A DNA stretch of 64,000 bases. Source: Parazoarcus communis. Its GTDB lineage: Bacteria; Pseudomonadota; Gammaproteobacteria; Burkholderiales; Rhodocyclaceae. Positions 56,863 to 64,000 of the stretch are shown here, piece by piece. The notes beneath the pieces are model-generated. The model worked only from the letters and a program-made list of their open reading frames with translations. It had not been told where the DNA came from and did no database searches. Both the position numbers and the translations under genes were made by a program. The stretch spans positions 4,154,001 through 4,218,000 of the forward strand of contig NZ_CP022187.1 of the NCBI RefSeq assembly GCF_003111645.1, given 5' to 3'. Position 1 is the first letter of the stretch. Every line of letters starts with the position of its first letter.

Positions 56863-57684
56863 TTACTTCAGCTGGAAACCGCGCTTGTTCAGCGCTTCGA
56901 CGAGGTGGTCGCGGCCGGAGAGCGTTTCCGGGCCGGCGATCCGCTTGGCCGAGTGAATTGCCCAGGTGCCGTGGACTTTCATCTGCTGTTCTTCATAGAA
57001 GCGCGCCATCGCTGCATTGTAGGCTTCGATGCCAGGTGCTTGCGCGGGCAGCGAATAGCGCTCGTGGTGCACGACGACCGATTGCGGCGGACGCGGCTTG
57101 ACCGCAGCCGGCTTGGCCGGGTCGGGGGTGCCCACGCACATGCCGAAGACGGCGACCACGCGGGGCGGCAGGTTCAGCAGTTCTGCCACGGCTTCGGGCT
57201 TGTTGCGCATGCCGCCGATGTACACCGTGCCCAGACCGATCGACTCGGCTGCAGCCGCAGCGTTCTGCGCGGCCAGTGCCGCGTCGATGACGCCAACCAG
57301 GAACATCTCCAGGTAATCGAGCGCAGCACTCGGGCGCTCGTTCGATGTCGCCAGGCTTTCGAGGCGGGCAAGGTCGGCAAGCCACACCAGTTGCAGCGGT
57401 GCATCGCTTACGTGCGCCTGACCGCCTGCGCATTCGGCGAGCGCGGCACGAGTGGCGGGGTCGCGCACGGCGACGACGCTCCACGCCTGCAGGTTCGACG
57501 AGCTGGAAGCCGACTGCGCTGCGGCGATGATGGCGCTCAGCTGGTCGTCGCTGACCGGGGTGGGCAGATAGCTGCGTACCGAACGATGGCCGAGCAGGCT
57601 GTCGATGAGCGGGCTCCAGCTTTGCGGTGCGGGCATTGCATTGCTGCCGTAACGGGTGTCAAGGCGAGACTGCGTGTCGCTCAT
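56863..57684 (-). CDS. Nitroreductase-family FMN oxidoreductase
   Basis: A 273-residue flavoprotein of the NfsA/FRP-like group. The phosphate-binding HRSVRSYLPTPVS (about 33-45), the SASSSSNLQAWSVVAV segment and VYIGGMRNKPEAVAELL are family features. It probably reduces nitro compounds, quinones or flavins with NAD(P)H; the natural substrate is unknown. AGGAC precedes the ATG. Confidence 0.9.
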   Translation of the reverse strand: MSDTQSRLDTRYGSNAMPAPQSWSPLIDSLLGHRSVRSYLPTPVSDDQLSAIIAAAQSASSSSNLQAWSVVAVRDPATRAALAECAGGQAHVSDAPLQLVWLADLARLESLATSNERPSAALDYLEMFLVGVIDAALAAQNAAAAAESIGLGTVYIGGMRNKPEAVAELLNLPPRVVAVFGMCVGTPDPAKPAAVKPRPPQSVVVHHERYSLPAQAPGIEAYNAAMARFYEEQQMKVHGTWAIHSAKRIAGPETLSGRDHLVEALNKRGFQLK

Positions 57685-57795
57685 GTAACTGTCCTGTCTG
57701 ATAAGGGGCGGTCGATTCGACGGATTCCGTGTCGCAGCGTACTGCTGCGAGAAGGCTTCAAGTATACGTGCTTGAGGCGCTTCCGTTCATAGTGG

Positions 57796-57824
57796 CTGAC
57801 GTTGCGGGCGATCGCTGTTATAGT
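57796..57824 (+). promoter_or_regulatory. Promoter of the SRP RNA gene
   Basis: CTGACG (57796-57801), a 17-base spacer and TATAGT (57819-57824) place the start about seven bases later, at the 5' end of the RNA. Confidence 0.6.
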
Positions 57825-57830
57825 GCGCGC

Positions 57831-57932
<102 letters not shown>

Positions 57933-57942
57933 CTCATTTCAG

Positions 57943-57975
57943 AAAGGGCGTCTCCGAAAGGTGACGCCCTTTTTT
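57943..57975 (+). terminator. Terminator of ffs
   Basis: AAAGGGCGTC (57943-57952) pairs with GACGCCCTTT (57963-57972), followed by more T. It lies ten bases after the SRP RNA. Confidence 0.9.
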
Positions 57976-58006
57976 CGTCCGTGACGTCCGACCCCGGCTG
58001 GCCGGT

Positions 58007-58903
58007 TCAGGCGAGGAGCGTGTCCATCAGCATCATGGCCACGAAACCCGTCATCAGGCCGCTGGTCGCCAGTGTTTCGTGCCTCTTGCGATGCGACTCG
58101 GGGATGATCTCGTGGCTGACAACGAACAGCATCGCGCCCGCTGCGCCAGCCAGCCCCCAGGGCAGCAAGGCCGAAGACGCCGTTACCATCAGGGAGCCGG
58201 TCACCGCTGCGATCGGCTCGATCAGTCCGGACAGGGCCGCGACCGCGAACGCGAGCAGGCGCGAATAGCCGGCCGTTGCCAGCGCAATCGCCACGATCAG
58301 GCCTTCGGGGACGTTCTGCAGCGAGATGCCGGTCGCGACCGCGTTGCCGCTGCTGGCGGTTCCGCTGGCCACGCCGATGGCGAGCCCTTCCGGGATGTTG
58401 TGAACCGCAATGGCGAAAACGAAGAGCCACACGGCTGTCGCGGACTTCGAGCCATCCGGTGAATGGGTGTGCGGCAGCATGCGATCCATCGCCAGCAACA
58501 GGGCTGCGCCGACGGCGAGCCCGGTGGCAACGAGCAAGGCGGCATCCGTGCTGCTCGCGCTCGCGCCTTGAGCCTGTGCGGCGCTGAAGGCCGGTATCAG
58601 CAGTGAGAACACACTGGCTGCAAGCATGACGCCCGCGCCGAATCCGAGCAGCAGGCCCTGCATGCTGGCACTGATCCTGCGCATGACCAGCAAGGGGACG
58701 GCCCCGAGCGCGGTCGCGGCGGCGGCCATCGCCCCACCCGCAACCGCGTCGGCGAGCGGACCGTCGAGCTCCGCCAGTCCGGACGCGATGCGGGTGGCCA
58801 GCAGACTGAAACCGATCAGGGCGATCAACCAGCCGCCGGCGGCGCGCAAGGCGCCTGCCGCGCTGTTGGGCTGGAAATGCAGTCGGGCAACTCGAGCGAT
58901 CAT
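58007..58903 (-). CDS. ZIP-family metal transporter
   Basis: A 298-residue membrane protein with about eight helices. The two metal-site helices are clear: VHNIPEGLAIGVASG and SLQNVPEGLIVAIAL, followed by FVVSHEIIPESHR. It probably imports zinc or other divalent cations (GufA/ZupT-like). The ATG at 58903 has AGAGG upstream; the longer frame to 59107 is not family-like and covers the promoter region. Confidence 0.92.
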   Translation of the reverse strand: MIARVARLHFQPNSAAGALRAAGGWLIALIGFSLLATRIASGLAELDGPLADAVAGGAMAAAATALGAVPLLVMRRISASMQGLLLGFGAGVMLAASVFSLLIPAFSAAQAQGASASSTDAALLVATGLAVGAALLLAMDRMLPHTHSPDGSKSATAVWLFVFAIAVHNIPEGLAIGVASGTASSGNAVATGISLQNVPEGLIVAIALATAGYSRLLAFAVAALSGLIEPIAAVTGSLMVTASSALLPWGLAGAAGAMLFVVSHEIIPESHRKRHETLATSGLMTGFVAMMLMDTLLA

Positions 58904-59081
58904 GGCAGTACCTCTCAGAATCTGTGCCCGGGCAACGTGTCCGGGCACAGGCTTAGTATGGCTTTCGTGCTTCCATAGTAAAAATTGAGCGTAATGATTG
59001 ATGTGATAGGTTGGCGGTATCGACATCGTGCATTCAGGCCCTTGAGTGCAGCGGCCGGCAGCGCATCCGAAGGAAGAGGGC

Positions 59082-59162
59082 TCAGACTGTGTAAGCGAAG
59101 TCGGCACAGATCTCGCGCAGAGTTTCCAGCAGTGTCTGGTAGTTGAAGTTCGATGTGGTCAT
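59082..59162 (-). CDS. Possible 26-residue small protein
   Basis: An open frame MTTSNFNYQTLLETLREICA-DFAYTV from the ATG at 59162, preceded by GGAAAG six bases upstream, in the 430-bp interval between the ZIP gene and dnaX. It has a short amphipathic helix-like sequence and no recognised family. The frame stays open upstream to 59336, but the ribosome-site evidence favours the short form. Evidence is thin. Confidence 0.25.
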   Translation of the reverse strand: MTTSNFNYQTLLETLREICADFAYTV

Positions 59163-59334
59163 GGCTTTCCGGTCTCCGGGGTATCCGTTATCTGGGTTAC
59201 GGCGCCAGAATAAGTGGCGTCTTTTGATAGCGTCAATCAATTGAATGTATTGTTTCGATGGTCGTTGATTATCGAAGGATCTTGCCATCAAGCTCTCCCG
59301 GAGAGCCGGGGTTGCTCTGATAGAATCGCTGCCC

Positions 59335-61365
59335 ATGAGCTATCAGGTTCTCGCACGTAAATGGCGGCCGAAGTCCTTCGGTACGCTGGTTGGACAGGAG
59401 CATGTGGTCCGTGCGCTTTCGCACGCGCTGACCACCGGCAGGCTGCATCACGCCTGGTTGTTTACGGGAACGCGTGGGGTGGGAAAGACCACCATTTCGC
59501 GCATTCTTGCCAAGGCGCTCAACTGCGAGACCGGTATCACCGCCGAGCCGTGCGGTGTGTGTGACGCCTGTCGGGCGATCGATGCCGACCGCTTCCCCGA
59601 CTATGTCGAGATGGACGCCGCGTCCAATCGCGGTGTCGACGACATGGCGGCCTTGCTGGACAAGGCGGTCTATGCGCCGGTGCAGGGGCGCTACAAGGTC
59701 TACATGATCGACGAAGTCCACATGCTCACCGGCCATGCCTTCAATGCGATGCTGAAGACGCTCGAAGAGCCGCCGGAGCACGTCAAGTTCATTCTGGCGA
59801 CGACCGATCCGCAGAAGATTCCGGTCACCGTGTTGTCGCGCTGCCTGCAGTTCAACCTGAAGCAGATGCCGCAGGGCAGTATCGTCGATCATCTTTCGGG
59901 TGTGCTTGCGGCCGAAGAGGTTGTGTTCGAGTCCGGCGCGCTGCGCCATATTGCCAAGGCGGCAAACGGTTCGATGCGCGACGCGCTGTCGCTGCTCGAT
60001 CAGGCCATTGCGCACGGCGCGGGGAAGGTGCTCGAGGAGCCGGTCACGCACATGCTCGGCACGGTTGGCGACGATCACCTGCATGCATTGCTCGATGCGC
60101 TCGCAGCGGGTGATGTCGCCGCGATGCTGGCGGTCGCCGACGGCATGGAGGCGCGCAGTCTTTCTTTCGATGCCGCGCTGCAGGCGCTGGCGTCGATGCT
60201 CGGCCGCATCGCGCTGTTTCAGTTCGCTCCCGGTGCGATTGCCGACGAAGTGGAGCGTCAGCGCCTCGCGCCGCATGCCGAAAAGTTCGATGCCGAGTTT
60301 CTCCAGCTGGCGTACCAGATTGCGATTCACGGCCGCGACGAGTTGGCGCTGGCGCCTGACGAATACACCGGCTTCAGCATGACGCTGTTGCGTTTGCACG
60401 CGTTCCGTCCTGACCAGCCTGCTGCGATGGGTTCTCCTGCGCTTGCGGGGAGCGGCGGTAGCGGCGAGGCGAGAACGGTTCCACCGCTTTCGGCGGGGAC
60501 TGAATCGCGTCCGGCTGCGGCTGCGACGCCCGCTTCATCTGCTGCCCCTGTCGCCGAGCGTAGTGCGGCTCCGTTGCCAGCGCCTCAGCCGGTGCCGGCT
60601 TCGCCCCCGCCTGCCATGCCGCGCGCCATGGCCGCACCGGTCGAGAGCAGGCCCGAGCCGCAAGCCGAATTCAGGCCGAAGCTCGAGTCAAAGCCGGAGC
60701 CAAAGCCAAAACCGCCCAGCCGCGACCTCGCACCGTGGGAGGATCTGCCGCCCGAGGCATTGATGCATGACGATGCGTATTCGGGAGGCGCCAATGCCTT
60801 CGATGACGGGGCAGACGCTGCCCCCGCTGAGTCAGTAGCGCCGGCGGGCAATGCGGCTGCGCGTTCCGAGATGCCCGTGCGCACGCCTGCGCTGGAGTCG
60901 CCGATCGTCGTGCCTGCTGCGCCGGCAGCAGCCCCCGTGCCGCGGGATGCGCAAGGCGATGCCGACCTGGCTGCCGCATTTGCCGCCGGTGACTGGCGCA
61001 TGGTGGTCCGGCTGCTAGGGATCGGCGGGCTGGTGCGTGAGCTTGCGCAGCACTGCGAGTGGGTCGAGTGTGTCGATGACCTGCTGGTCCTGCGCCTGTC
61101 CGACACTCATCGCCATCTGCTCGACATGAACCGCGCTGCGGTCGAGCGCGTGCAGGATCTGCTTGCATCCGCGCTGTCGCGCCCGCTCAGAATTCGGGTC
61201 GATGTCGGTGCAATCACCGGGGAGACGCCTGCACAGCGTGACGAGATCGAGCGTCGCGCGCGCCATGCTGTCGCTGTGGCTGCACTCGAGAGCGACCCCT
61301 TCGTGCGCGAACTGATCGAGCGCTTCGATGCCACGCTGGTCGAAGCCACAGTCAAACCCTTCTAA
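59335..61365 (+). CDS. dnaX: DNA polymerase III subunits gamma/tau
   Basis: A 676-residue clamp-loader ATPase. Walker A GTRGVGKTT (45-53), zinc cysteines C64, C73, C76 and C79, Walker B VYMIDEVHML and sensor 1 TTDPQKIPVTVLSRC are intact. A long Pro/Ala/Glu-rich linker (about 365-535) precedes the C-terminal tau domain (from about 545) that contacts the polymerase. I saw no A-rich slippery site of the E. coli type for making gamma. It starts the dnaX-ybaB-recR cluster. Confidence 0.96.
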   Translation: MSYQVLARKWRPKSFGTLVGQEHVVRALSHALTTGRLHHAWLFTGTRGVGKTTISRILAKALNCETGITAEPCGVCDACRAIDADRFPDYVEMDAASNRGVDDMAALLDKAVYAPVQGRYKVYMIDEVHMLTGHAFNAMLKTLEEPPEHVKFILATTDPQKIPVTVLSRCLQFNLKQMPQGSIVDHLSGVLAAEEVVFESGALRHIAKAANGSMRDALSLLDQAIAHGAGKVLEEPVTHMLGTVGDDHLHALLDALAAGDVAAMLAVADGMEARSLSFDAALQALASMLGRIALFQFAPGAIADEVERQRLAPHAEKFDAEFLQLAYQIAIHGRDELALAPDEYTGFSMTLLRLHAFRPDQPAAMGSPALAGSGGSGEARTVPPLSAGTESRPAAAATPASSAAPVAERSAAPLPAPQPVPASPPPAMPRAMAAPVESRPEPQAEFRPKLESKPEPKPKPPSRDLAPWEDLPPEALMHDDAYSGGANAFDDGADAAPAESVAPAGNAAARSEMPVRTPALESPIVVPAAPAAAPVPRDAQGDADLAAAFAAGDWRMVVRLLGIGGLVRELAQHCEWVECVDDLLVLRLSDTHRHLLDMNRAAVERVQDLLASALSRPLRIRVDVGAITGETPAQRDEIERRARHAVAVAALESDPFVRELIERFDATLVEATVKPF

Positions 61366-61395
61366 CCATCCATCTCACTTTGGGGAGTTGTCACC

Positions 61396-61719
61396 ATGAT
61401 GAAAGGCGGTCTCGGAGGCCTGATGAAACAGGCCCAGCAGATGCAGGAAAACATGAAGAAGATGCAGGACCAGCTGGCCAGCGTCGAAGTCGACGGCCAG
61501 TCGGGTGCCGGCATGGTCAAGGTCGTCATGACCTGCAAGTACGATGTGCGCCGGGTCTCGATCGACGACTCGGTCATGGACGACAAGGAAATGCTCGAGG
61601 ATCTCGTCGCTGCGGCCGTCAATGACGCTGTGCGCAAGGTCGAGAGCACCACTCAGGAACGCATGGCCGGCTTTACCTCGGGCCTGAACCTGCCGCCCGG
61701 ATTCAAGCTGCCGTTCTGA
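61396..61719 (+). CDS. ybaB: YbaB/EbfC nucleoid-associated protein
   Basis: A 107-residue small DNA-binding protein: [20 protein letters not shown] at the N-terminus, a central beta region and [14 protein letters not shown] at the end. GGGGAG precedes the ATG. The dnaX-ybaB-recR order is almost universal. Confidence 0.95.
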   Translation: MMKGGLGGLMKQAQQMQENMKKMQDQLASVEVDGQSGAGMVKVVMTCKYDVRRVSIDDSVMDDKEMLEDLVAAAVNDAVRKVESTTQERMAGFTSGLNLPPGFKLPF

Positions 61720-61724
61720 TATCA

Positions 61725-62318
61725 ATGCAGCCTTCGAGTCTTGACGAACTGATCGACGCCCTGCGTTGCCTGCCCGGGGTTGGCCCCAAGTCGGCGCAGC
61801 GCATGGCCTATCACCTGTTGCAGCGTGATCAGCGTGGCGCAGGCCGCCTGGCGCGTGCGATGGGTCATGCACTCGACGTGCTGCGTCATTGCGACCGCTG
61901 CAACACCTTCACCGAAGAGGCAGTGTGCCAGCGCTGCGCCAGTCCGCGGCGTGATGCCAGTCTGCTGTGCGTGGTCGAGATGCCTGCCGATCTTGCGATG
62001 ATCGAGCAGACGCAGTCCTACAACGGGCTCTACTACGTCCTCATGGGGCGCCTGTCGCCGCTGGACGGTGTCGGTCCGCGCGAACTGAAGCTCGACAAGC
62101 TGCTCGCCCGGGCGGGCGATGGCAGTGTGCGGGAAGTGATTCTTGCCACCAATTTCACCAACGAAGGTGAGGCGACCGCGCATACACTTGCCACCTTGCT
62201 AAGTGCGCGCGGACTGTCCGTGAGCAGGCTGTCGCGCGGTGTGCCGGTGGGTGGCGAGCTTGAGCATACCGACATTGGCACGATCGCCCAGGCGCTCGTT
62301 GAGCGACGGGGCCTCTGA
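61725..62318 (+). CDS. recR: Recombination mediator RecR
   Basis: A 197-residue RecFOR-pathway protein. It has the helix-hairpin-helix ([20 protein letters not shown]), a C4 zinc finger ([16 protein letters not shown]), and a Toprim domain with [14 protein letters not shown]. It starts five bases after ybaB. Confidence 0.96.
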   Translation: MQPSSLDELIDALRCLPGVGPKSAQRMAYHLLQRDQRGAGRLARAMGHALDVLRHCDRCNTFTEEAVCQRCASPRRDASLLCVVEMPADLAMIEQTQSYNGLYYVLMGRLSPLDGVGPRELKLDKLLARAGDGSVREVILATNFTNEGEATAHTLATLLSARGLSVSRLSRGVPVGGELEHTDIGTIAQALVERRGL

Positions 62319-62447
62319 GGCTCGAAATTGTGCGCCGCGGCATCGGTGGGGGCTTTGCGGCTTCTTCCGTTGTGCGCAAGGGCTTGAAATCCTTGACTGC
62401 TCAAGGTCTTGAGCGGTCTATGGCTTTCTCTGTTGCAGTGAGTTCGC

Positions 62448-62453
62448 TATAAT
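62448..62453 (+). promoter_or_regulatory. -10 box of the petAB operon
   Basis: A perfect TATAAT lies 51 bases before the petA ATG; no good -35 at standard spacing is seen. A palindrome CTCAAG-GT-CTTGAG (62400-62413) lies about 35 bases upstream and could be an activator site. Confidence 0.45.
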
Positions 62454-62504
62454 CCTTGGGTTTTTGTATCCAGGTCTTTCGTTTTCCATACTGGGAAGAG
62501 GGTC

Positions 62505-63098
62505 ATGAGCGTTGAACAAAAGATGGACAGCGGTCGCCGCACATTGTTGCTGGCAACGTCTGCCGTAGGTGGCGCAGCCGCCGTGGCGACGGCAGTGCCG
62601 TTCGTTGCCAGTCTGACGCCGTCCGAGCGCGCAAAGGCAGCAGGCGCGCCGGTTGAGGTGGATGTGGGCAAGCTCGCTCCGGGCGAGATGATGACGGTCG
62701 AGTGGCGCGGCAAGCCGGTCTGGGTGCTCCGTCGCACCCCCGAGATGTTGGAGGCGCTTGCAAAAGCCGAACCCAACCTCAGCGACCCGGGTTCGGAGAA
62801 GCAGCAGCAGCCCGAGTACGCAAAGAACCAGCACCGTTCGATCAAGCCGGAGTTTCTGGTCGCGGTCGGTATCTGTACGCACCTTGGTTGCTCACCGTCG
62901 GAGAAGTTCAAGCCGGGCGCGGAAGCAGGCATGTCTGCTGACTGGCCGGGCGGCTTCCTGTGTCCATGTCACGGTTCGATGTTCGATCTGGCTGGCCGCG
63001 TGTACAAGAGCATGCCGGCGCCGGACAACCTCGAAATTCCGCCGCACAAGTACCTTGCGGACACCACTATCCTCGTTGGCGACGACGGAAAGGCGTAA
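62505..63098 (+). CDS. petA: Ubiquinol-cytochrome c reductase Rieske iron-sulfur subunit
   Basis: A 197-residue subunit of the bc1 complex (complex III). An N-terminal twin-arginine-like membrane anchor (SGRRTLLLATSAVGGAAAVA) is followed by the Rieske domain with the cluster motifs CTHLGCSPS and CPCHGSMFDLAGRV, including the two conserved disulfide cysteines. It transfers electrons from ubiquinol to cytochrome c1. It is followed after three bases by petB. Confidence 0.96.
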   Translation: MSVEQKMDSGRRTLLLATSAVGGAAAVATAVPFVASLTPSERAKAAGAPVEVDVGKLAPGEMMTVEWRGKPVWVLRRTPEMLEALAKAEPNLSDPGSEKQQQPEYAKNQHRSIKPEFLVAVGICTHLGCSPSEKFKPGAEAGMSADWPGGFLCPCHGSMFDLAGRVYKSMPAPDNLEIPPHKYLADTTILVGDDGKA

Positions 63099-63101
63099 GT
63101 G

Positions 63102-64000
63102 ATGACGACCAAATCTCAAGCCTTGCTGAACTGGGTCGATGAGCGTTTTCCGCTGACCTCGTCGATCAAGGGTCACCTGACCGAGTACTACGCACCGAAG
63201 AACTTCAACTTCTGGTATTTCTTCGGTTCGCTCGCGCTCATGGTGCTGGTGATCCAGATCGTGACCGGTATCTTTCTGGTCATGCACTACAAGCCCGATG
63301 CCTCGCTGAACGCCGCCGGTGTGCCGGTGGCCTTTGCCAGCGTCGAGTACATCATGCGCGATGTGCCGGGTGGCTGGATCATCCGCTACCTGCACTCGAC
63401 CGGGGCCTCCGCGTTCTTCATCGTGGTCTATCTCCACATGTTCCGCGGTCTGCTCTATGGCTCGTACCGCAAGCCGCGCGAACTGATCTGGATCTTCGGT
63501 ACCCTGATTTTCCTGGTGCTGATGGCCGAAGCGTTCATGGGCTATCTGTTGCCATGGGGGCAGATGTCGTTCTGGGGCGCACAGGTGATCGTTAACCTGT
63601 TCTCGGCCATTCCGCTGATCGGACCTGACCTGTCGCTGGTGATTCGTGGTGACTTCGTCGTTTCGGACGCCACTCTGAACCGCTTCTTCTCCTTCCACGT
63701 CATTGCCGTGCCACTGGTGCTGATCGGCCTCGTTGCTGCCCATATCGTGGCGCTGCACGAAGTCGGCTCCAACAACCCGGACGGTGTGGAAATCAAGAAG
63801 AAGAAGGACGCCAACGGCATCCCGCTCGACGGCATTCCCTTCCATCCGTACTACACGGTGAAGGACATCGTCGGCGTGGTGGCCTTCCTGTTCTTCTTCA
63901 GCGCAGTGGTGTTCTTTGCGCCTGAAGCAGGTGGCTACTTCCTCGAGTTCAACAACTTCCTGCCGGCCGACCCGCTGGTGACCCCGCCGCACATCGCGCC
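63102..64000 (+). CDS. petB: Cytochrome b of the bc1 complex, 3' end cut by window
   Basis: The frame is open from the ATG at 63102 to the window end (299 complete codons). It begins TTKSQALLNWVDERFPLTSS and shows helix B and C features (RYLHSTGASAFFIVVYLHMFRG), the quinol-site region GYLLPWGQMSFWGAQVI, the second heme-histidine helix (FFSFHVIAVPLVLIGLVAAH) and the PDGVEIKKKKD loop. A cytochrome c1 gene (petC) should follow outside the window. GTGATG gives a GTG alternative one codon upstream. Confidence 0.96.
   Translation, partial: MTTKSQALLNWVDERFPLTSSIKGHLTEYYAPKNFNFWYFFGSLALMVLVIQIVTGIFLVMHYKPDASLNAAGVPVAFASVEYIMRDVPGGWIIRYLHSTGASAFFIVVYLHMFRGLLYGSYRKPRELIWIFGTLIFLVLMAEAFMGYLLPWGQMSFWGAQVIVNLFSAIPLIGPDLSLVIRGDFVVSDATLNRFFSFHVIAVPLVLIGLVAAHIVALHEVGSNNPDGVEIKKKKDANGIPLDGIPFHPYYTVKDIVGVVAFLFFFSAVVFFAPEAGGYFLEFNNFLPADPLVTPPHIA

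Noticed and set aside
59335-61365. Programmed frameshift site in dnaX
   Set aside because: No A-AAA-AAG-type slippery sequence with a downstream hairpin was found by eye.

Overview
The window looks like chromosomal core sequence of a GC-rich betaproteobacterium, most likely Rhodocyclales (Azoarcus/Thauera/Aromatoleum group). This rests on three things: the block ndk-rlmN-pilW-rodZ-ispG-hisS-yfgM-bamB-der-hfq-hflX-hflK-hflC-hisZ-purA, the protein sequences, and high-GC codon use. That placement is inferred, not searched. I see no prophage, insertion sequence, integron or CRISPR array. Both ends cut genes: ampD on the left and petB (cytochrome b) on the right.

Layout. 1-9.6 kb: the ampD end, a lytic transglycosylase behind a long folded leader, an aminotransferase, then pckG and maeB transcribed divergently (the PEP/pyruvate/malate node), a patatin and pbpG. 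9.7-22.7 kb: an IclR-type regulator and two complete Mrp/Pha-type cation/proton antiporter operons (each AB fusion-C-D-E-F-G) facing each other tail to tail, with one base between their stop codons. 22.9-38.4 kb: the housekeeping block (nucleotide metabolism, 23S rRNA/tRNA methylation, pilus assembly, isoprenoid synthesis, outer membrane assembly, ribosome GTPases, Hfq, HflKC, purine synthesis). 38.5-42.3 kb: two identical tRNA-Leu(CAG) genes, RNase R and RlmB.

42.4-50.9 kb is an assimilatory nitrate/nitrite locus. A NIT-ANTAR antiterminator gene is followed by a leader that can be read base by base: two NtrC-type sites, a sigma-54 -24/-12 promoter, two hexaloop hairpins with A1/G4, and a strong terminator overlapping the second hairpin. 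The operon then encodes a nitrate ABC transporter, CobA for siroheme, and NirB/NirD. No nitrate reductase catalytic subunit lies in the window.

50.9-58.9 kb, mostly minus strand: an exonuclease and a cNMP-binding/CBS/DUF294 nucleotidyltransferase-like protein (a common pair), a BCCT transporter, a conserved protein of unknown function, a nitroreductase, the 4.5S SRP RNA (plus strand) and a ZIP metal transporter. 59.3-64 kb: dnaX-ybaB-recR, then petA-petB of the cytochrome bc1 complex.

The items most worth a second look are the nitrate operon leader, the paired Mrp operons, the repeated GAAAAYGC operator-like sites between pckG and maeB, the folded leader of the transglycosylase gene, the divergent promoter shared by tRNA-Leu and rnr, and the unknown 469-residue protein.
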